From Solirubrobacterales bacterium (GTDB taxonomy: Bacteria; Actinomycetota; Thermoleophilia; Solirubrobacterales; Solirubrobacteraceae), in NCBI GenBank assembly GCA_003133565.1, contig PKYB01000047.1:1-58290 (forward strand): a DNA stretch of 58,290 nt, in the 5' to 3' direction. A program made the translations under genes and the position numbers. Below, piece by piece: positions 47,988-56,373 of this stretch. Under the pieces are notes generated by a model. The model worked only from the letters and a program-made list of their open reading frames with translations. It searched no databases and was not told the DNA's origin. Positions within the stretch are counted from its first letter, which is position 1. Every line of letters starts with the position of its first letter.

Positions 47988-48842
47988 ATGCGCCAGTTGC
48001 GTGCCGGCGAGCTGGGCTCGCAAATCGTGCTCGAAGACGATCTCGTGATCGAGGCCGACGCGAGCGCCGTGCTCGCCGGCCTGCCGGACGCGGCGTTCGA
48101 GTTGATCTACATCGACCCGCCGTGGGGCACCGGGCGGCCGCAGCGGGCGCAGCGGCTGAGCGTCGCACGCGACGAGACGGGCGGTGACCGCCAGGGCTTC
48201 GGCGGTCGGCGCTACCGCTCGACCGCGCTCAGCGACATGGCCTTCGACGACCGCTTCGAGGACTACATGGCGTTCTTGACGCCAAAGCTCGAGCGCGCGC
48301 GCGAGCTGCTCGCGCCGGACGGGACGCTCTACGTCCACATCGACTACCGCGCGGCGCACTACGTCAAGGTCGCGCTCGACGGGATCTTCGGCCGCGAGTG
48401 CTTCCTGAACGAGATTATCTGGGCCTACGACTACGGCGCGAAGCCAAAGCGGCGCTGGCCGCCCAAGCACGACACGATCCTCGTCTACGTCCGCGACCCG
48501 GCTCGCTACCTCTTTGACGCCGAGGCGGTCGATCGCGAGCCCTACATGGCGCCCGGCCTCGTCGGTCCGGCAAAGGCCGCTCGCGGCAAGCGCCCGACCG
48601 ACACCTGGTGGCACACGATCGTGCCGACCAATGGGTCCGAGCGCACCGGCTACCCGACGCAGAAACCCGAGGGCGTGCTGCGCCGGATCGTCGCCGCGTC
48701 CTCGCGGCCGGGCGGCTGGTGTCTGGACTTCTTTGCCGGCTCGGGGACGCTCGGGGCCGTCTGCTCCAAGCTCGGCCGGCACTACGTGCTGGTCGACTGC
48801 AACCCGCAGGCGATCGCGGTGATGGCGGCGCGGCTCGGCTAA
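47988..48842 (+). CDS. Site-specific DNA methyltransferase, beta class
   Basis: A 284-residue amino-methyltransferase with motif IV DPPW (IDPPWGTG) near residue 40, followed later by target-region sequence (KRRWPPKHDTILVY, TWWHTIVP, GYPTQKPE), then motif I FFAGSGTLG near 250 that binds SAM. Motif IV before motif I is the beta order, as in CcrM. The DPPW motif is compatible with N6-adenine or N4-cytosine. No restriction gene lies next to it, so it is an orphan. The stop overlaps the convergent AspH-like gene by four bases. Confidence 0.92.
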   Translation: MRQLRAGELGSQIVLEDDLVIEADASAVLAGLPDAAFELIYIDPPWGTGRPQRAQRLSVARDETGGDRQGFGGRRYRSTALSDMAFDDRFEDYMAFLTPKLERARELLAPDGTLYVHIDYRAAHYVKVALDGIFGRECFLNEIIWAYDYGAKPKRRWPPKHDTILVYVRDPARYLFDAEAVDREPYMAPGLVGPAKAARGKRPTDTWWHTIVPTNGSERTGYPTQKPEGVLRRIVAASSRPGGWCLDFFAGSGTLGAVCSKLGRHYVLVDCNPQAIAVMAARLG

Positions 48843-49600
48843 GCCGGCACGCGATGCGCCTTCAGCAGCTCGAAGCGCTTCTCCCAGTCGAGCTCGCGGC
48901 GCTTGGCGTCGCTGATGAAGGGCGAGAAGGCGATCGCCCAGAGGACGAGCCAGTTGACGAGCTTTGCCGGCTGGCGCAGTGGGCGGACGAAGTCGACGAA
49001 CAGCACGACGCGCGTCTTGTCGGTGTGGTTCCAGGCCTCGTGCTCGTAGGTGTCGTCGAAGATCATCGATTTGCCCTCCGCCCAGTGGCGCGTCTCGGTA
49101 TCGACGCGGATCCCGCACTCCTGCGCCGGCTCGGGGATCAGAAGGCCGAGGTGGTAGCGCATAACGCCCTTGTAGGGGCCCTCGTGGGCCGGCAGGTGCT
49201 TACCGGGCGCGAGGATCGAGAACATCGCGGTCTTCATCCCGGGGATCTGCTCGCAGAGCTTCGCGGTCTCGGGGCAGCGCTCGCAGTTGGCGTCTGACTT
49301 GAAGCCGTAGCCATAGAGGAAGTAGGTCTTCCAGCGGTCGTCGGTCGTCATCGTCGCCTGGTCAACAGAGATGTCCTGGAAGTTCGGCAGGTGCTCCTGG
49401 TCCTCGAGCACCGCGTCGAGCTCGGCGCGGATCTTCTCCCAGTTGACCTCGAGGCCCTGCGCCCAGAGGAAGTCGTCGGCGTCGAAGAACGGCGTGTCGC
49501 CAATCAGCGAGGAGCTACCGAGCCAGCGCTCGAGCGGCTCGAGCGCCCGCTCGCCCGCGGCGACGGTGAAGGCAACGATCTTTTCCCGCAAGCTAGCCAT
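48839..49600 (-). CDS. Aspartyl/asparaginyl beta-hydroxylase family protein
   Basis: A 253-residue Fe(II)/2-oxoglutarate-dependent dioxygenase. Core motifs APGKHLPAHEGPYKGVMRYHLGL and FDDTYEHEAWNHTDKTRVVLFVDFVRPL supply the two metal histidines and the arginine that binds 2-oxoglutarate. NFQDISVDQATMTTDDRWKTYFLYGYGF and the CERC pair are typical of the AspH/LpxO group. LpxO hydroxylates lipid A, which is not expected in this lineage, so its substrate is unclear. A C-terminal hydrophobic segment (LVNWLVLWAIAFSPF) may hold it at the membrane. Confidence 0.9.
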   Translation of the reverse strand: MASLREKIVAFTVAAGERALEPLERWLGSSSLIGDTPFFDADDFLWAQGLEVNWEKIRAELDAVLEDQEHLPNFQDISVDQATMTTDDRWKTYFLYGYGFKSDANCERCPETAKLCEQIPGMKTAMFSILAPGKHLPAHEGPYKGVMRYHLGLLIPEPAQECGIRVDTETRHWAEGKSMIFDDTYEHEAWNHTDKTRVVLFVDFVRPLRQPAKLVNWLVLWAIAFSPFISDAKRRELDWEKRFELLKAHRVPA

Positions 49601-49696
49601 GGCGCTCCGGGGAATCCTATTACTGCCCCGCCGCGGGCCCGCCTGGGCGCGGTTCCGCCGGGCGCCCGCGCGCGGCTCTGTGGCGCCGGCGCGCGG

Positions 49697-51136
49697 TTAG
49701 TGGTGGTGCTTGTGCGCGGCGACGTGGTCGACGGTCACGCTGACCGTCGTCGAAAGGCCGCCGACGTAGGTTGCGATCGCGCTGATCGTGTGCGTGCCGA
49801 GCGAGAGCGACTTTGCGCCCTGCCAGTCGAGCTCGCCGCTCAGCGTGTCGCCGGCCGCGTGGGCGTCGTGGATGTTGAAGTACATGATCGTCTTGCCGTC
49901 GTGCTGAAGCTGGATTTCGCGCACCGGGCGACCGTGGCCAATCGCCTTTACAGCGAGCAGCAGCGGCCCGCTGTAGGTCTTGCCCTGGCCGGGATCGAGC
50001 AGCGTCACCTGCGGTCCGCTGAAGCTGCCGCAGGCGCCCTTGAGCTGATCGCCGTCGAGCGACTCCTTTTCAAAGGCTTTGAATGACGGCTTGGTCTTGA
50101 GCGTGGCGGTGAGCAGGCCGTAGTGGTCTCCGAGAGTGCTGGCGGCGCCGAAGTCGACCATGTCGAACCAGATCGCCGCGGTCACGTAGGAGTACTGCGG
50201 CTGGGCGAGGCAGTGATAGGCCTCCTTGAGGTAGGTCGCCTGATGGCTCTCGCTGACCCCGGCGAACGGCTTGCCGTTCGCTGTGCAGCCGCTGTCCTTG
50301 CCGGCCGTTGACCAACCAAGCTCGGTCATCACGATCGGCTTCGTTCCGTCGCCGTTGGCGACCATCACCGAGTGCACGGTCGTGAAGCCTAGGAAGGAGG
50401 CGCCGCTGATCGTCTGGGCGCCGGCGTTGAGGATGAAGCGGTAAGGCGACGCGTCGCCGCCGCAACCGTCGTCGGTATGGACGGCCACGCCGTCGAAGTA
50501 GTTGCGTGCGCCGGCGCTGTAGATCGACTGGAGGTAGGTGAAGTCGTTTGCCGCGAGGCCGCCGATAAGCACGGTCGCGTTGGGGTTGACCGCCTTGATC
50601 GAGGTGTAGGCGGCCTGCAGGATCCCGACGTACTGGGCGGGCGTGCCCGTCCACCAACCGGCGTCGTCCTCCTCGTTCCAGATCTCCCAGTCGGTGACGG
50701 AGCTGCCGAAGGCGTTCGCGAGATAGTCGATAAACGCGCCATAGGTCTGCGGGTTGGTTGGCGGCGTCGCCGGGTTCCCCGAGTCGCTCGCCCACGACGG
50801 CGTCAGCACGACATCCACATCGACCTTCGTACCGGCCGGCAACGAAGCAAAGAACGCGCGGTAATCGGCGAGCTGACCGGTCTCGTAGTCGCCCGGTGCC
50901 GGCTCAAAGGAGCTCCAGTTGACGAACACGCGCACCCACGCCGGATGCAGCTGATCGATGCGCGCAAAGAGGCTCGCGTTGGCAGCCGGTGTGTTGAAGA
51001 ACCCCGCCACGTTCAGCCCGTCCTCCGCCGCTGGTGCCGCGGCCGCCGAGCCGAGCATGAGCGCGCTGAGCGCGCACACGCTGCCGGCGATCGTGACGCG
51101 GCGGAGCAGGCGCGCAGATAGTTTCGGCCCTCGCAT
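49697..51136 (-). CDS. Secreted clan GH-A glycoside hydrolase (GH39/GH5-like)
   Basis: A 479-residue protein with a signal peptide (RRVTIAGSVCALSALMLGSAAAAPAA) and a TIM-barrel domain (about 35-345). VTDWEIWNEEDD holds the putative acid/base Glu after Asn (NE), and KPIVMTELGWST the nucleophile Glu. The C-terminal beta domain (about 370-470) is Ig-like and ends with AAHKHHH. It may trim surface or plant polysaccharide; the precise family needs alignment. The 103 bases to the next gene show nothing definite. Confidence 0.85.
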   Translation of the reverse strand: MRGPKLSARLLRRVTIAGSVCALSALMLGSAAAAPAAEDGLNVAGFFNTPAANASLFARIDQLHPAWVRVFVNWSSFEPAPGDYETGQLADYRAFFASLPAGTKVDVDVVLTPSWASDSGNPATPPTNPQTYGAFIDYLANAFGSSVTDWEIWNEEDDAGWWTGTPAQYVGILQAAYTSIKAVNPNATVLIGGLAANDFTYLQSIYSAGARNYFDGVAVHTDDGCGGDASPYRFILNAGAQTISGASFLGFTTVHSVMVANGDGTKPIVMTELGWSTAGKDSGCTANGKPFAGVSESHQATYLKEAYHCLAQPQYSYVTAAIWFDMVDFGAASTLGDHYGLLTATLKTKPSFKAFEKESLDGDQLKGACGSFSGPQVTLLDPGQGKTYSGPLLLAVKAIGHGRPVREIQLQHDGKTIMYFNIHDAHAAGDTLSGELDWQGAKSLSLGTHTISAIATYVGGLSTTVSVTVDHVAAHKHHH

Positions 51137-51239
51137 GGAACCGGTATCGGTTGGGGCTCACTCGAGCGCCCAACTTCACGGCGAACCCTGGACGGACAGG
51201 CCGTGCGCGGGCCGCTTTAGGTCCAGCGTCCAGCCGCGA

Positions 51240-51971
51240 CTAGACGGCGGCGAGCTTGGCGGCCTCGATCAGCGCGAGCACCGAGCGCTCGTCACCGTCG
51301 CGCAGGAGCACAATCGGATCGGGCTCGCCGCCGACGATCGACTCAAAGAACTCCTTGCGTTGCTGGAACGTCGGCAGCGTCGCCTTCGCCCAGCCTCGGG
51401 CGTCGTTGAGCAGCACCGCCAGGCGCGCGTAGTCATCGCCGAAAAGCTCTGAGATCTCGCGCTTCATCCGCTTGGCAAGCGCCGGCGAAGCGCCCGCGGT
51501 GGAGATCGCGATAGCGAGCGGTCCGCTGCGCACGATCGCCGGCAGGATGAAGTTGCACAGCGGCGGCACGTCCACGACGTTGACAAGCATCGCGCGCGCT
51601 TCGGCGTCGGTATGCACCGCGATGTTGACCTCGCTGTCCCCGGTTGCCGCGATTACGAGGAACGATCGCTCGAGATCACGTGGCGCGTAATCGCGCGGCA
51701 CCCATTCGAGCGAGCCTTCCTCGGCCAGCGCGACGAGCTCGGGGTGCGCCGTGGGGGAGACCAGGGTCACGGCGGCACCGCAGGTGAGGAGGCCTTCGAC
51801 CTTCTCCAGTCCAACCGCGCCGCCGCCGACGACCAGGCAGCGTCGCCCGGCGACGCGCAGGCAGGCCACGTAGAACGGCACGGCGAGCATGTCGCGGACG
51901 CAGGACTGGTCGCAGATCCCGCGGCGAAACTGGCAGACGCATTCCTTGCCGGCATAGGCCTGGGCTGGCAT
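51240..51971 (-). CDS. Precorrin-2 dehydrogenase (siroheme pathway)
   Basis: A CysG-N/Met8-like NAD-dependent enzyme that makes sirohydrochlorin for siroheme. It has [22 protein letters not shown], the [45 protein letters not shown] signature, and no fused methyltransferase domain. From ATG 51971 it is 243 residues, with a Cys-rich extension ([16 protein letters not shown]) before the usual start, which is Met at 51890. Which start is used is not settled. Sulfite/nitrite reductase genes are not in view. Confidence 0.88.
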   Translation of the reverse strand: MPAQAYAGKECVCQFRRGICDQSCVRDMLAVPFYVACLRVAGRRCLVVGGGAVGLEKVEGLLTCGAAVTLVSPTAHPELVALAEEGSLEWVPRDYAPRDLERSFLVIAATGDSEVNIAVHTDAEARAMLVNVVDVPPLCNFILPAIVRSGPLAIAISTAGASPALAKRMKREISELFGDDYARLAVLLNDARGWAKATLPTFQQRKEFFESIVGGEPDPIVLLRDGDERSVLALIEAAKLAAV

Positions 51972-52015
51972 CGACACAGCGTAGCCCTCGCTCCCGGTTG
52001 CGATCAGCGCGACGC

Positions 52016-53281
52016 TCAGCGACGGCGCTCCTCGACGCCCCGTGCGGAGCGGACCTCCGCGAGCGCCGCGGCGAGCTTCGCTTCGGCTGCGTCGGGCAGA
52101 TAGAAACGCGTGCCTTCGAGCCCCGGCGGCATCAGCTCCTGCGCGCTTAGGTGGCCGGGGTGGGCGTGCGGGTAGTCGTAGCCGGGGCTGCCGTCCTCGC
52201 GCAGGTAGGCCGGCGGACGCTGCGCGCCGTGCTCGTGCACCTGGGCGCGAGCGGCGCCCAGGGCGCGCCCGGCGGCGTTTGACTTTGGCGCCAGCGAGAG
52301 GTAGATCGCGGCCTGGGCGAGCGCGAAGGTGCCCTCCGGCAGCCCCACCTGCTCGACGGCCGCGGCTGCCGCAGTCGCGACGCTCAACGCCATCGGGTCG
52401 GCATTGCCGATGTCCTCGGAGGCGAGGATCACCATTCGTCGTGCGATGAAGCCAGCGTCCTCGCCGCCTTCGAGCATCGTCGCGAGGTAGTAGAGCGAAG
52501 CGTCCGGGTCGCTACCCCGGGTCGCCTTGATCCAAGCCGAGATCGTCTCGTAGTGGCGGTCGCCGGCGGCGTCATAGCGCACGACAGCGCTGTCAAGCGC
52601 GGCGTCGGCCGCCGCGACATCGATCCGGCCCCCGGCTGCCGCCGCCAGCTCTAGCGCGCCGAGCGCGATCCGTGCATCCCCGCCGCTGCGCCGTGCAAGG
52701 AGATCCACTGCCTCGGGATCGATTAGCGCTTCGCCGAGCTCGCCGCGCGCCTGCGCACGCTCGATCAGCTCGGCGATCTCCGCGCTACCGAGCGCTTCCA
52801 CCGGGTAGAGCCGCACACGCGAGAGCAGCGCCGAGCTGATCCCGTGGCGCGGGTTCTCCGTTGTAGCGCCGATCAACACCACCAGGCCTTCCTCGACCGC
52901 CCGCAGCAGCGCATCCTGCTGCGGGCGGTTGAAGCGATGGATCTCGTCGAGGAAGAACACCGTCGCGCCCTCGCGGACGCGGGCGCGTTCGATCACTGCG
53001 CGGACCTCCGCGCGGCCGGCCTCGATCGCGCTGTGCTCCTCGTAGGCGGCGCCGCTGGCGCGCGCGATGATCCGCGCCAACGTCGTCTTGCCGGATCCCG
53101 GCGGGCCGTGAAGGATCATCGAGTGCAGCGTCCCGGCCTCGACTGCCCGGCGCAACGGCGCACCAGGAGCGAGCAGCGCGCGCTGGCCGACGACCTCCTC
53201 CAGCGTCTGCGGGCGCATCCTCGCGGCGAGCGGTTCCGGTCTGGTCGGCCCGCCAGCATCCTCCTCGAACAAGCGCTCCAT
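52016..53281 (-). CDS. rarA: Replication-associated recombination protein A (RarA/MgsA)
   Basis: A 421-residue AAA+ ATPase of the clamp-loader group. [14 protein letters not shown], Walker [15 protein letters not shown], Walker [37 protein letters not shown] (sensor I) and the C-terminal DUF815-like region with [29 protein letters not shown] and [13 protein letters not shown] are typical. It acts at stalled forks. It starts with ATG and the GNAT stop is four bases upstream. Confidence 0.95.
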   Translation of the reverse strand: MERLFEEDAGGPTRPEPLAARMRPQTLEEVVGQRALLAPGAPLRRAVEAGTLHSMILHGPPGSGKTTLARIIARASGAAYEEHSAIEAGRAEVRAVIERARVREGATVFFLDEIHRFNRPQQDALLRAVEEGLVVLIGATTENPRHGISSALLSRVRLYPVEALGSAEIAELIERAQARGELGEALIDPEAVDLLARRSGGDARIALGALELAAAAGGRIDVAAADAALDSAVVRYDAAGDRHYETISAWIKATRGSDPDASLYYLATMLEGGEDAGFIARRMVILASEDIGNADPMALSVATAAAAAVEQVGLPEGTFALAQAAIYLSLAPKSNAAGRALGAARAQVHEHGAQRPPAYLREDGSPGYDYPHAHPGHLSAQELMPPGLEGTRFYLPDAAEAKLAAALAEVRSARGVEERRR

Positions 53282-53285
53282 CGCG

Positions 53286-53777
53286 CTAGGCGCCCACCGC
53301 GCGCCCGAGGATCACGATGTCGGCCGGGCGTCCATCGAGCCGCGTGATGCCCGGGAGCAGGCCCCAGTGCTCGAAGCCGGCGGCGGCGAACAGCGCGATG
53401 CTTGGCTCGTTGTGGCCAAACGCCACGGCCACAAGTCGCTCGATGCCCAGCGGCGGGGCCTTCGCAATCGCATGGTCGAGAAGCGTCCTGGCGTACCCGC
53501 GGCGGCGCCGCGCGGCATCGACGTAGACGCTCACCTCGGCGGTGATCGAGTAGGCCGCGCGGTCCTTGTAGTCCTCGAGACTGAGCCAGGCGACGACCTG
53601 CTCGTCGTCTTCCAGCACCCAGCACGGCCGCCGCGCCGGGTCGTGGCGGGCCAGCCACGACCGTCGCTGCGCCAACGTCACTGGCTCGAGGTCGGCGGTC
53701 GACGTTCGCGTCGGAATCGTCGCGTTGTAGATCGCGACGATCGCAGTGAGGTCGGCTGACGTGGCGTGACGAATCAG
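53286..53777 (-). CDS. GNAT acetyltransferase (phosphinothricin acetyltransferase-like)
   Basis: A GNAT protein with AWLSLEDYKDRAAYSITAEVSVYVDAARRRRGYARTLLDHAI (acetyl-CoA site RRGYA) and FGHNEPSIALFAAAGFEHWGLL. The family's N-terminal strand and helix (IRHATSADLTAIVAIYNATIPTRTS) are encoded in frame upstream of the first GTG (53681), but no ATG, GTG or TTG precedes them before the stop just upstream. I therefore give a CTG start at 53777; ATT 53774 is equally possible, and a 131-residue product from 53681 would lack that part of the fold. Confidence 0.75.
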   Translation of the reverse strand: MIRHATSADLTAIVAIYNATIPTRTSTADLEPVTLAQRRSWLARHDPARRPCWVLEDDEQVVAWLSLEDYKDRAAYSITAEVSVYVDAARRRRGYARTLLDHAIAKAPPLGIERLVAVAFGHNEPSIALFAAAGFEHWGLLPGITRLDGRPADIVILGRAVGA

Positions 53778-53874
53778 GGCAAGTCCCGGCTTCGGCTAGC
53801 GACTGTAGCGGGCTATGCCGACGACGCGCCGCCGGCTGCAGCGACCCTTTGGGCGACCATCGTAGGATGAGCCC

Positions 53875-55191
53875 GTGAGCGACGCACTCCAGACCGAGGC
53901 CGTCGAGCTGCTCCAGCGTCTGATCCGTTTCAACACGGTCAACCCTCCCGGCGCCGAGCGCGACGCGCAGGAGTTTCTCGCCGGGGTGCTGTCCGCGGCT
54001 GGTTTTGAGTGCGAGCTCCTCGGCCGCACGCCCGAGCGGCCAAACCTCGTCGCGCGACTGGCCGGGGACGCTCCGGGTCCGACGCTGTGTCTGCTCTCCC
54101 ACGTCGACACCGTGCTGGCAACGGCGAGCGACTGGTCGCACGACCCCTGGTCGGGGGACATAGCCGACGGGTGCGTCTGGGGCCGTGGGGCGCTCGACAT
54201 GAAGAGCCAGACCGCTGCCGAGGTTGCGGCGGCGTGCTCGCTTGCGCGCGGCTCCTGGCGGCCGGCCCGCGGCGCGCTGCTTGTCGTGGTCCTTGCCGAC
54301 GAGGAGACCGGTGGTAGCGAGGGTGCGCAGTGGCTGACCGCGACGCACCCCGACAAGGTGCGCTGCGACTACCTCGTCAACGAGGGCGGGGGTGGCATCC
54401 TCGAGTACGGCGAGCGGCGGTTGTACTGCCTCGGATGCGCCGAGAAGGGCGTGTTTCGCTTCGCTCTGCACACCGGCGGCGCGGCCGCGCACGCCTCGAT
54501 GCCGCGGCTCGGGGACAACGCCCTGCTCAAGCTCGCGCCGCTGCTCGCGGCGCTCGGATCGCGCCAGCCTTCCTATGACCTGACGGCGGAAGCGCGCGCG
54601 TTTCTGGAGGCGGTGGGGGCGCTCGCCCCAGGGGCGGGCGACGAGGACGTCGCTGAGGCGCTAGAGCGAGTCCGCGCGACCGACCCGCGGCTCGTGCCGC
54701 TCGTCGAGCCGATGCTCGGCATCTCGCTCGCGCCTACGCGGGCGTTTGCCTCGGAGAAGATCAATGTGATCCCAGCGGAGGCCCGACTGGCGGTCGACTG
54801 TCGGGTGCCCCCGGGACTCGGCGAGGCCGAGGCGCTGGCGCGAATCGAGGAGGTGGTGGGGACCGACGGCTACCGCCTGGAGTGGACCGAGCAGGTGATC
54901 GGCAACCGCTCGCCGATCGACTCCCCGATGAGCGAGTTTATTCGCGGCTGGATCGCCGACCAGGATCCGAGTGCCAGCGTCGTGCCGACGGTGCTGCCTG
55001 GCTTCACCGACTCGCGCACCTTTCGTGACGCCTTTCCGGAGTGCGTCGCGTACGGCTTCTTTCCCCACCGCGTGACGACGCGCTTCGATAACGACCACTT
55101 GATGCACGGTGCCGACGAGCGCATCGATGTCCGCGACCTTGCGTTCGCGACAACCTTCTTTCGCGATCTCTGCGAGGCCATGCTCGGCTGA
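53875..55191 (+). CDS. M20/M25/M40 family metallopeptidase (ArgE/DapE-like)
   Basis: A 438-residue dizinc hydrolase. The metal ligands are in LSHVDTVL (His), GRGALDMKS (Asp bridging), ADEETGG (Glu catalytic and metal) and DNDHLMHGADERI (His) near the end. A dimerisation domain is inserted around 195-310. Closest in pattern to acetylornithine deacetylase/succinyl-diaminopimelate desuccinylase-like enzymes; substrate not assigned. The GTG at 53875 is about 98 bases from the divergent GNAT start. Confidence 0.9.
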   Translation: MSDALQTEAVELLQRLIRFNTVNPPGAERDAQEFLAGVLSAAGFECELLGRTPERPNLVARLAGDAPGPTLCLLSHVDTVLATASDWSHDPWSGDIADGCVWGRGALDMKSQTAAEVAAACSLARGSWRPARGALLVVVLADEETGGSEGAQWLTATHPDKVRCDYLVNEGGGGILEYGERRLYCLGCAEKGVFRFALHTGGAAAHASMPRLGDNALLKLAPLLAALGSRQPSYDLTAEARAFLEAVGALAPGAGDEDVAEALERVRATDPRLVPLVEPMLGISLAPTRAFASEKINVIPAEARLAVDCRVPPGLGEAEALARIEEVVGTDGYRLEWTEQVIGNRSPIDSPMSEFIRGWIADQDPSASVVPTVLPGFTDSRTFRDAFPECVAYGFFPHRVTTRFDNDHLMHGADERIDVRDLAFATTFFRDLCEAMLG

Positions 55192-55239
55192 GCGGGAATG
55201 GTCTGGCCGGCGGCGGGCGCACAATAGACTGGGGCCACG

Positions 55240-55644
55240 ATGTTTCAGCGGATCGACCACGTCGGGATTGCCGTAGCCGAGCTCGAGCCGGCGCTCGCCC
55301 TCTACGCCGAGGAGTTTGGCGTCGAGCTCGTGCATCGCGAACTGCTTTGCAACGGCGGCGTCGACGCGGCGGTACTCAGCGCCGGCGAGTCCCAGCTCGA
55401 GTTGCTCGCACCGCTGGTCGGCGGCACGGCGCTCGCTCGGTTCCTCGCCAAGCGCGGTCCCGGCATGCACCACATCGCCTACCAGGTGGACGACATCGAG
55501 GCGACGCTCGCGACGCTCCGTGCCTGCGCCGTGTCGCTGATCGACAAGGTGCCGCGCCCGGGAATCCGCGATTCGCTTGTCGCCTTCGTCCATCCGAGCA
55601 GCTGCGCCGGCGTGCTCACGGAGATCGTCCAGACCGCATCCTGA
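55240..55644 (+). CDS. mce: Methylmalonyl-CoA epimerase
   Basis: A 134-residue VOC-fold enzyme. RIDHVGIAVAELEPALALYAEEFG at the start, GESQLELLAP and GMHHIAYQVDDIEATLATLRA carry the metal-ligand histidines and glutamate of the methylmalonyl-CoA epimerase family. It racemises (2R/2S)-methylmalonyl-CoA for propionate catabolism. The mutase is not in the window. The stop overlaps the next small gene (TGATG). Confidence 0.9.
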   Translation: MFQRIDHVGIAVAELEPALALYAEEFGVELVHRELLCNGGVDAAVLSAGESQLELLAPLVGGTALARFLAKRGPGMHHIAYQVDDIEATLATLRACAVSLIDKVPRPGIRDSLVAFVHPSSCAGVLTEIVQTAS

Positions 55645-55868
55645 TGCCCGTCGCCCGTTATCAGAAGATCTCGATCGGCTTCGCCGGCGGCCAGGTGCTC
55701 CCAGCGCGCGTCGCCACCGGCGATCTGGAATCACTGCGCGGTGCCCTGGGCTCTGCCACCGGCTGGCATGAGCTGGCCTGCGAAGACGGGACCGTACGCC
55801 TCGACCTCGCGCAGGTGGCGTATGTGCGCGTCGACTCTGACGAGCCGCGCGTGGGCTTCGGCGCCTGA
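55644..55868 (+). CDS. Small conserved-looking protein, unknown
   Basis: A 74-residue protein (starts MPVARYQKISIGFAGGQVL, ends VDSDEPRVGFGA) with an alternating beta pattern, probably a small single domain. It overlaps mce by two bases, so it is translationally coupled. No family is recognised. Its codon pattern resembles its neighbours and it is tightly packed, so I consider it real. Confidence 0.7.
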   Translation: MPVARYQKISIGFAGGQVLPARVATGDLESLRGALGSATGWHELACEDGTVRLDLAQVAYVRVDSDEPRVGFGA

Positions 55869-55881
55869 GCGCGCCGGCGAC

Positions 55882-56373
55882 GTGGGCTCGCTCGATATCG
55901 AGTTGCTGCGCCGAGCCCGCACGCTCGGTCACACCACTGAGCGCGAGCGAGCGGTGGCGCACTTCTCGGCGCTCGGGCAACACGCCGCGCTCTGGCTCGC
56001 CCTCGGGAGCACTGCGTCACTGCTGGCGCCGGCCGAACGGCGTCGACGCTGGCGTGTCGGAACCGCCACCGTCGCCGGGGCCTACGTGCTCAACACGGCG
56101 CTGAAGTTCGCGGTCCAGCGCCCACGTCCAGAGCTGCCCGGCCTACCGCCGCTCGTGCGCACGCCGACCCAACTCAGCTTCCCGAGCGCGCACGCGACGA
56201 CCTCGTTCGCCGCGGCGCGCGCCTACTCGTGGGCGGGCGCGCCCCGCGCGCCGCTCTACGCGCTAGCCGCTTCGCTTGCCGCGTCGCGGTTGTATCTCGG
56301 CGTTCACTACCCCTCAGACGTCGTCGCGGGGGCGTTGCTCGGGAGTGCGCTCGGCGCACTCGCCGCCCGATGA
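55882..56373 (+). CDS. PAP2 family phosphatase
   Basis: A 163-residue membrane phosphatase with all three PAP2 signatures: KFAVQRPRPELPG, FPSAHATTSFA (PSAH for the more common PSGH) and SRLYLGVHYPSDVVAG. Members dephosphorylate undecaprenyl pyrophosphate or other lipids. The GTG at 55882 is 14 bases after the previous stop. The stop overlaps ychF (ATGA). Confidence 0.9.
   Translation: MGSLDIELLRRARTLGHTTERERAVAHFSALGQHAALWLALGSTASLLAPAERRRRWRVGTATVAGAYVLNTALKFAVQRPRPELPGLPPLVRTPTQLSFPSAHATTSFAAARAYSWAGAPRAPLYALAASLAASRLYLGVHYPSDVVAGALLGSALGALAAR

Noticed and set aside
49601..49696. GC-rich inverted repeats between the AspH-like and GH genes
   Set aside because: Short GGGCGCCC-type repeats are expected at this GC content and no T run follows, so no terminator is called.
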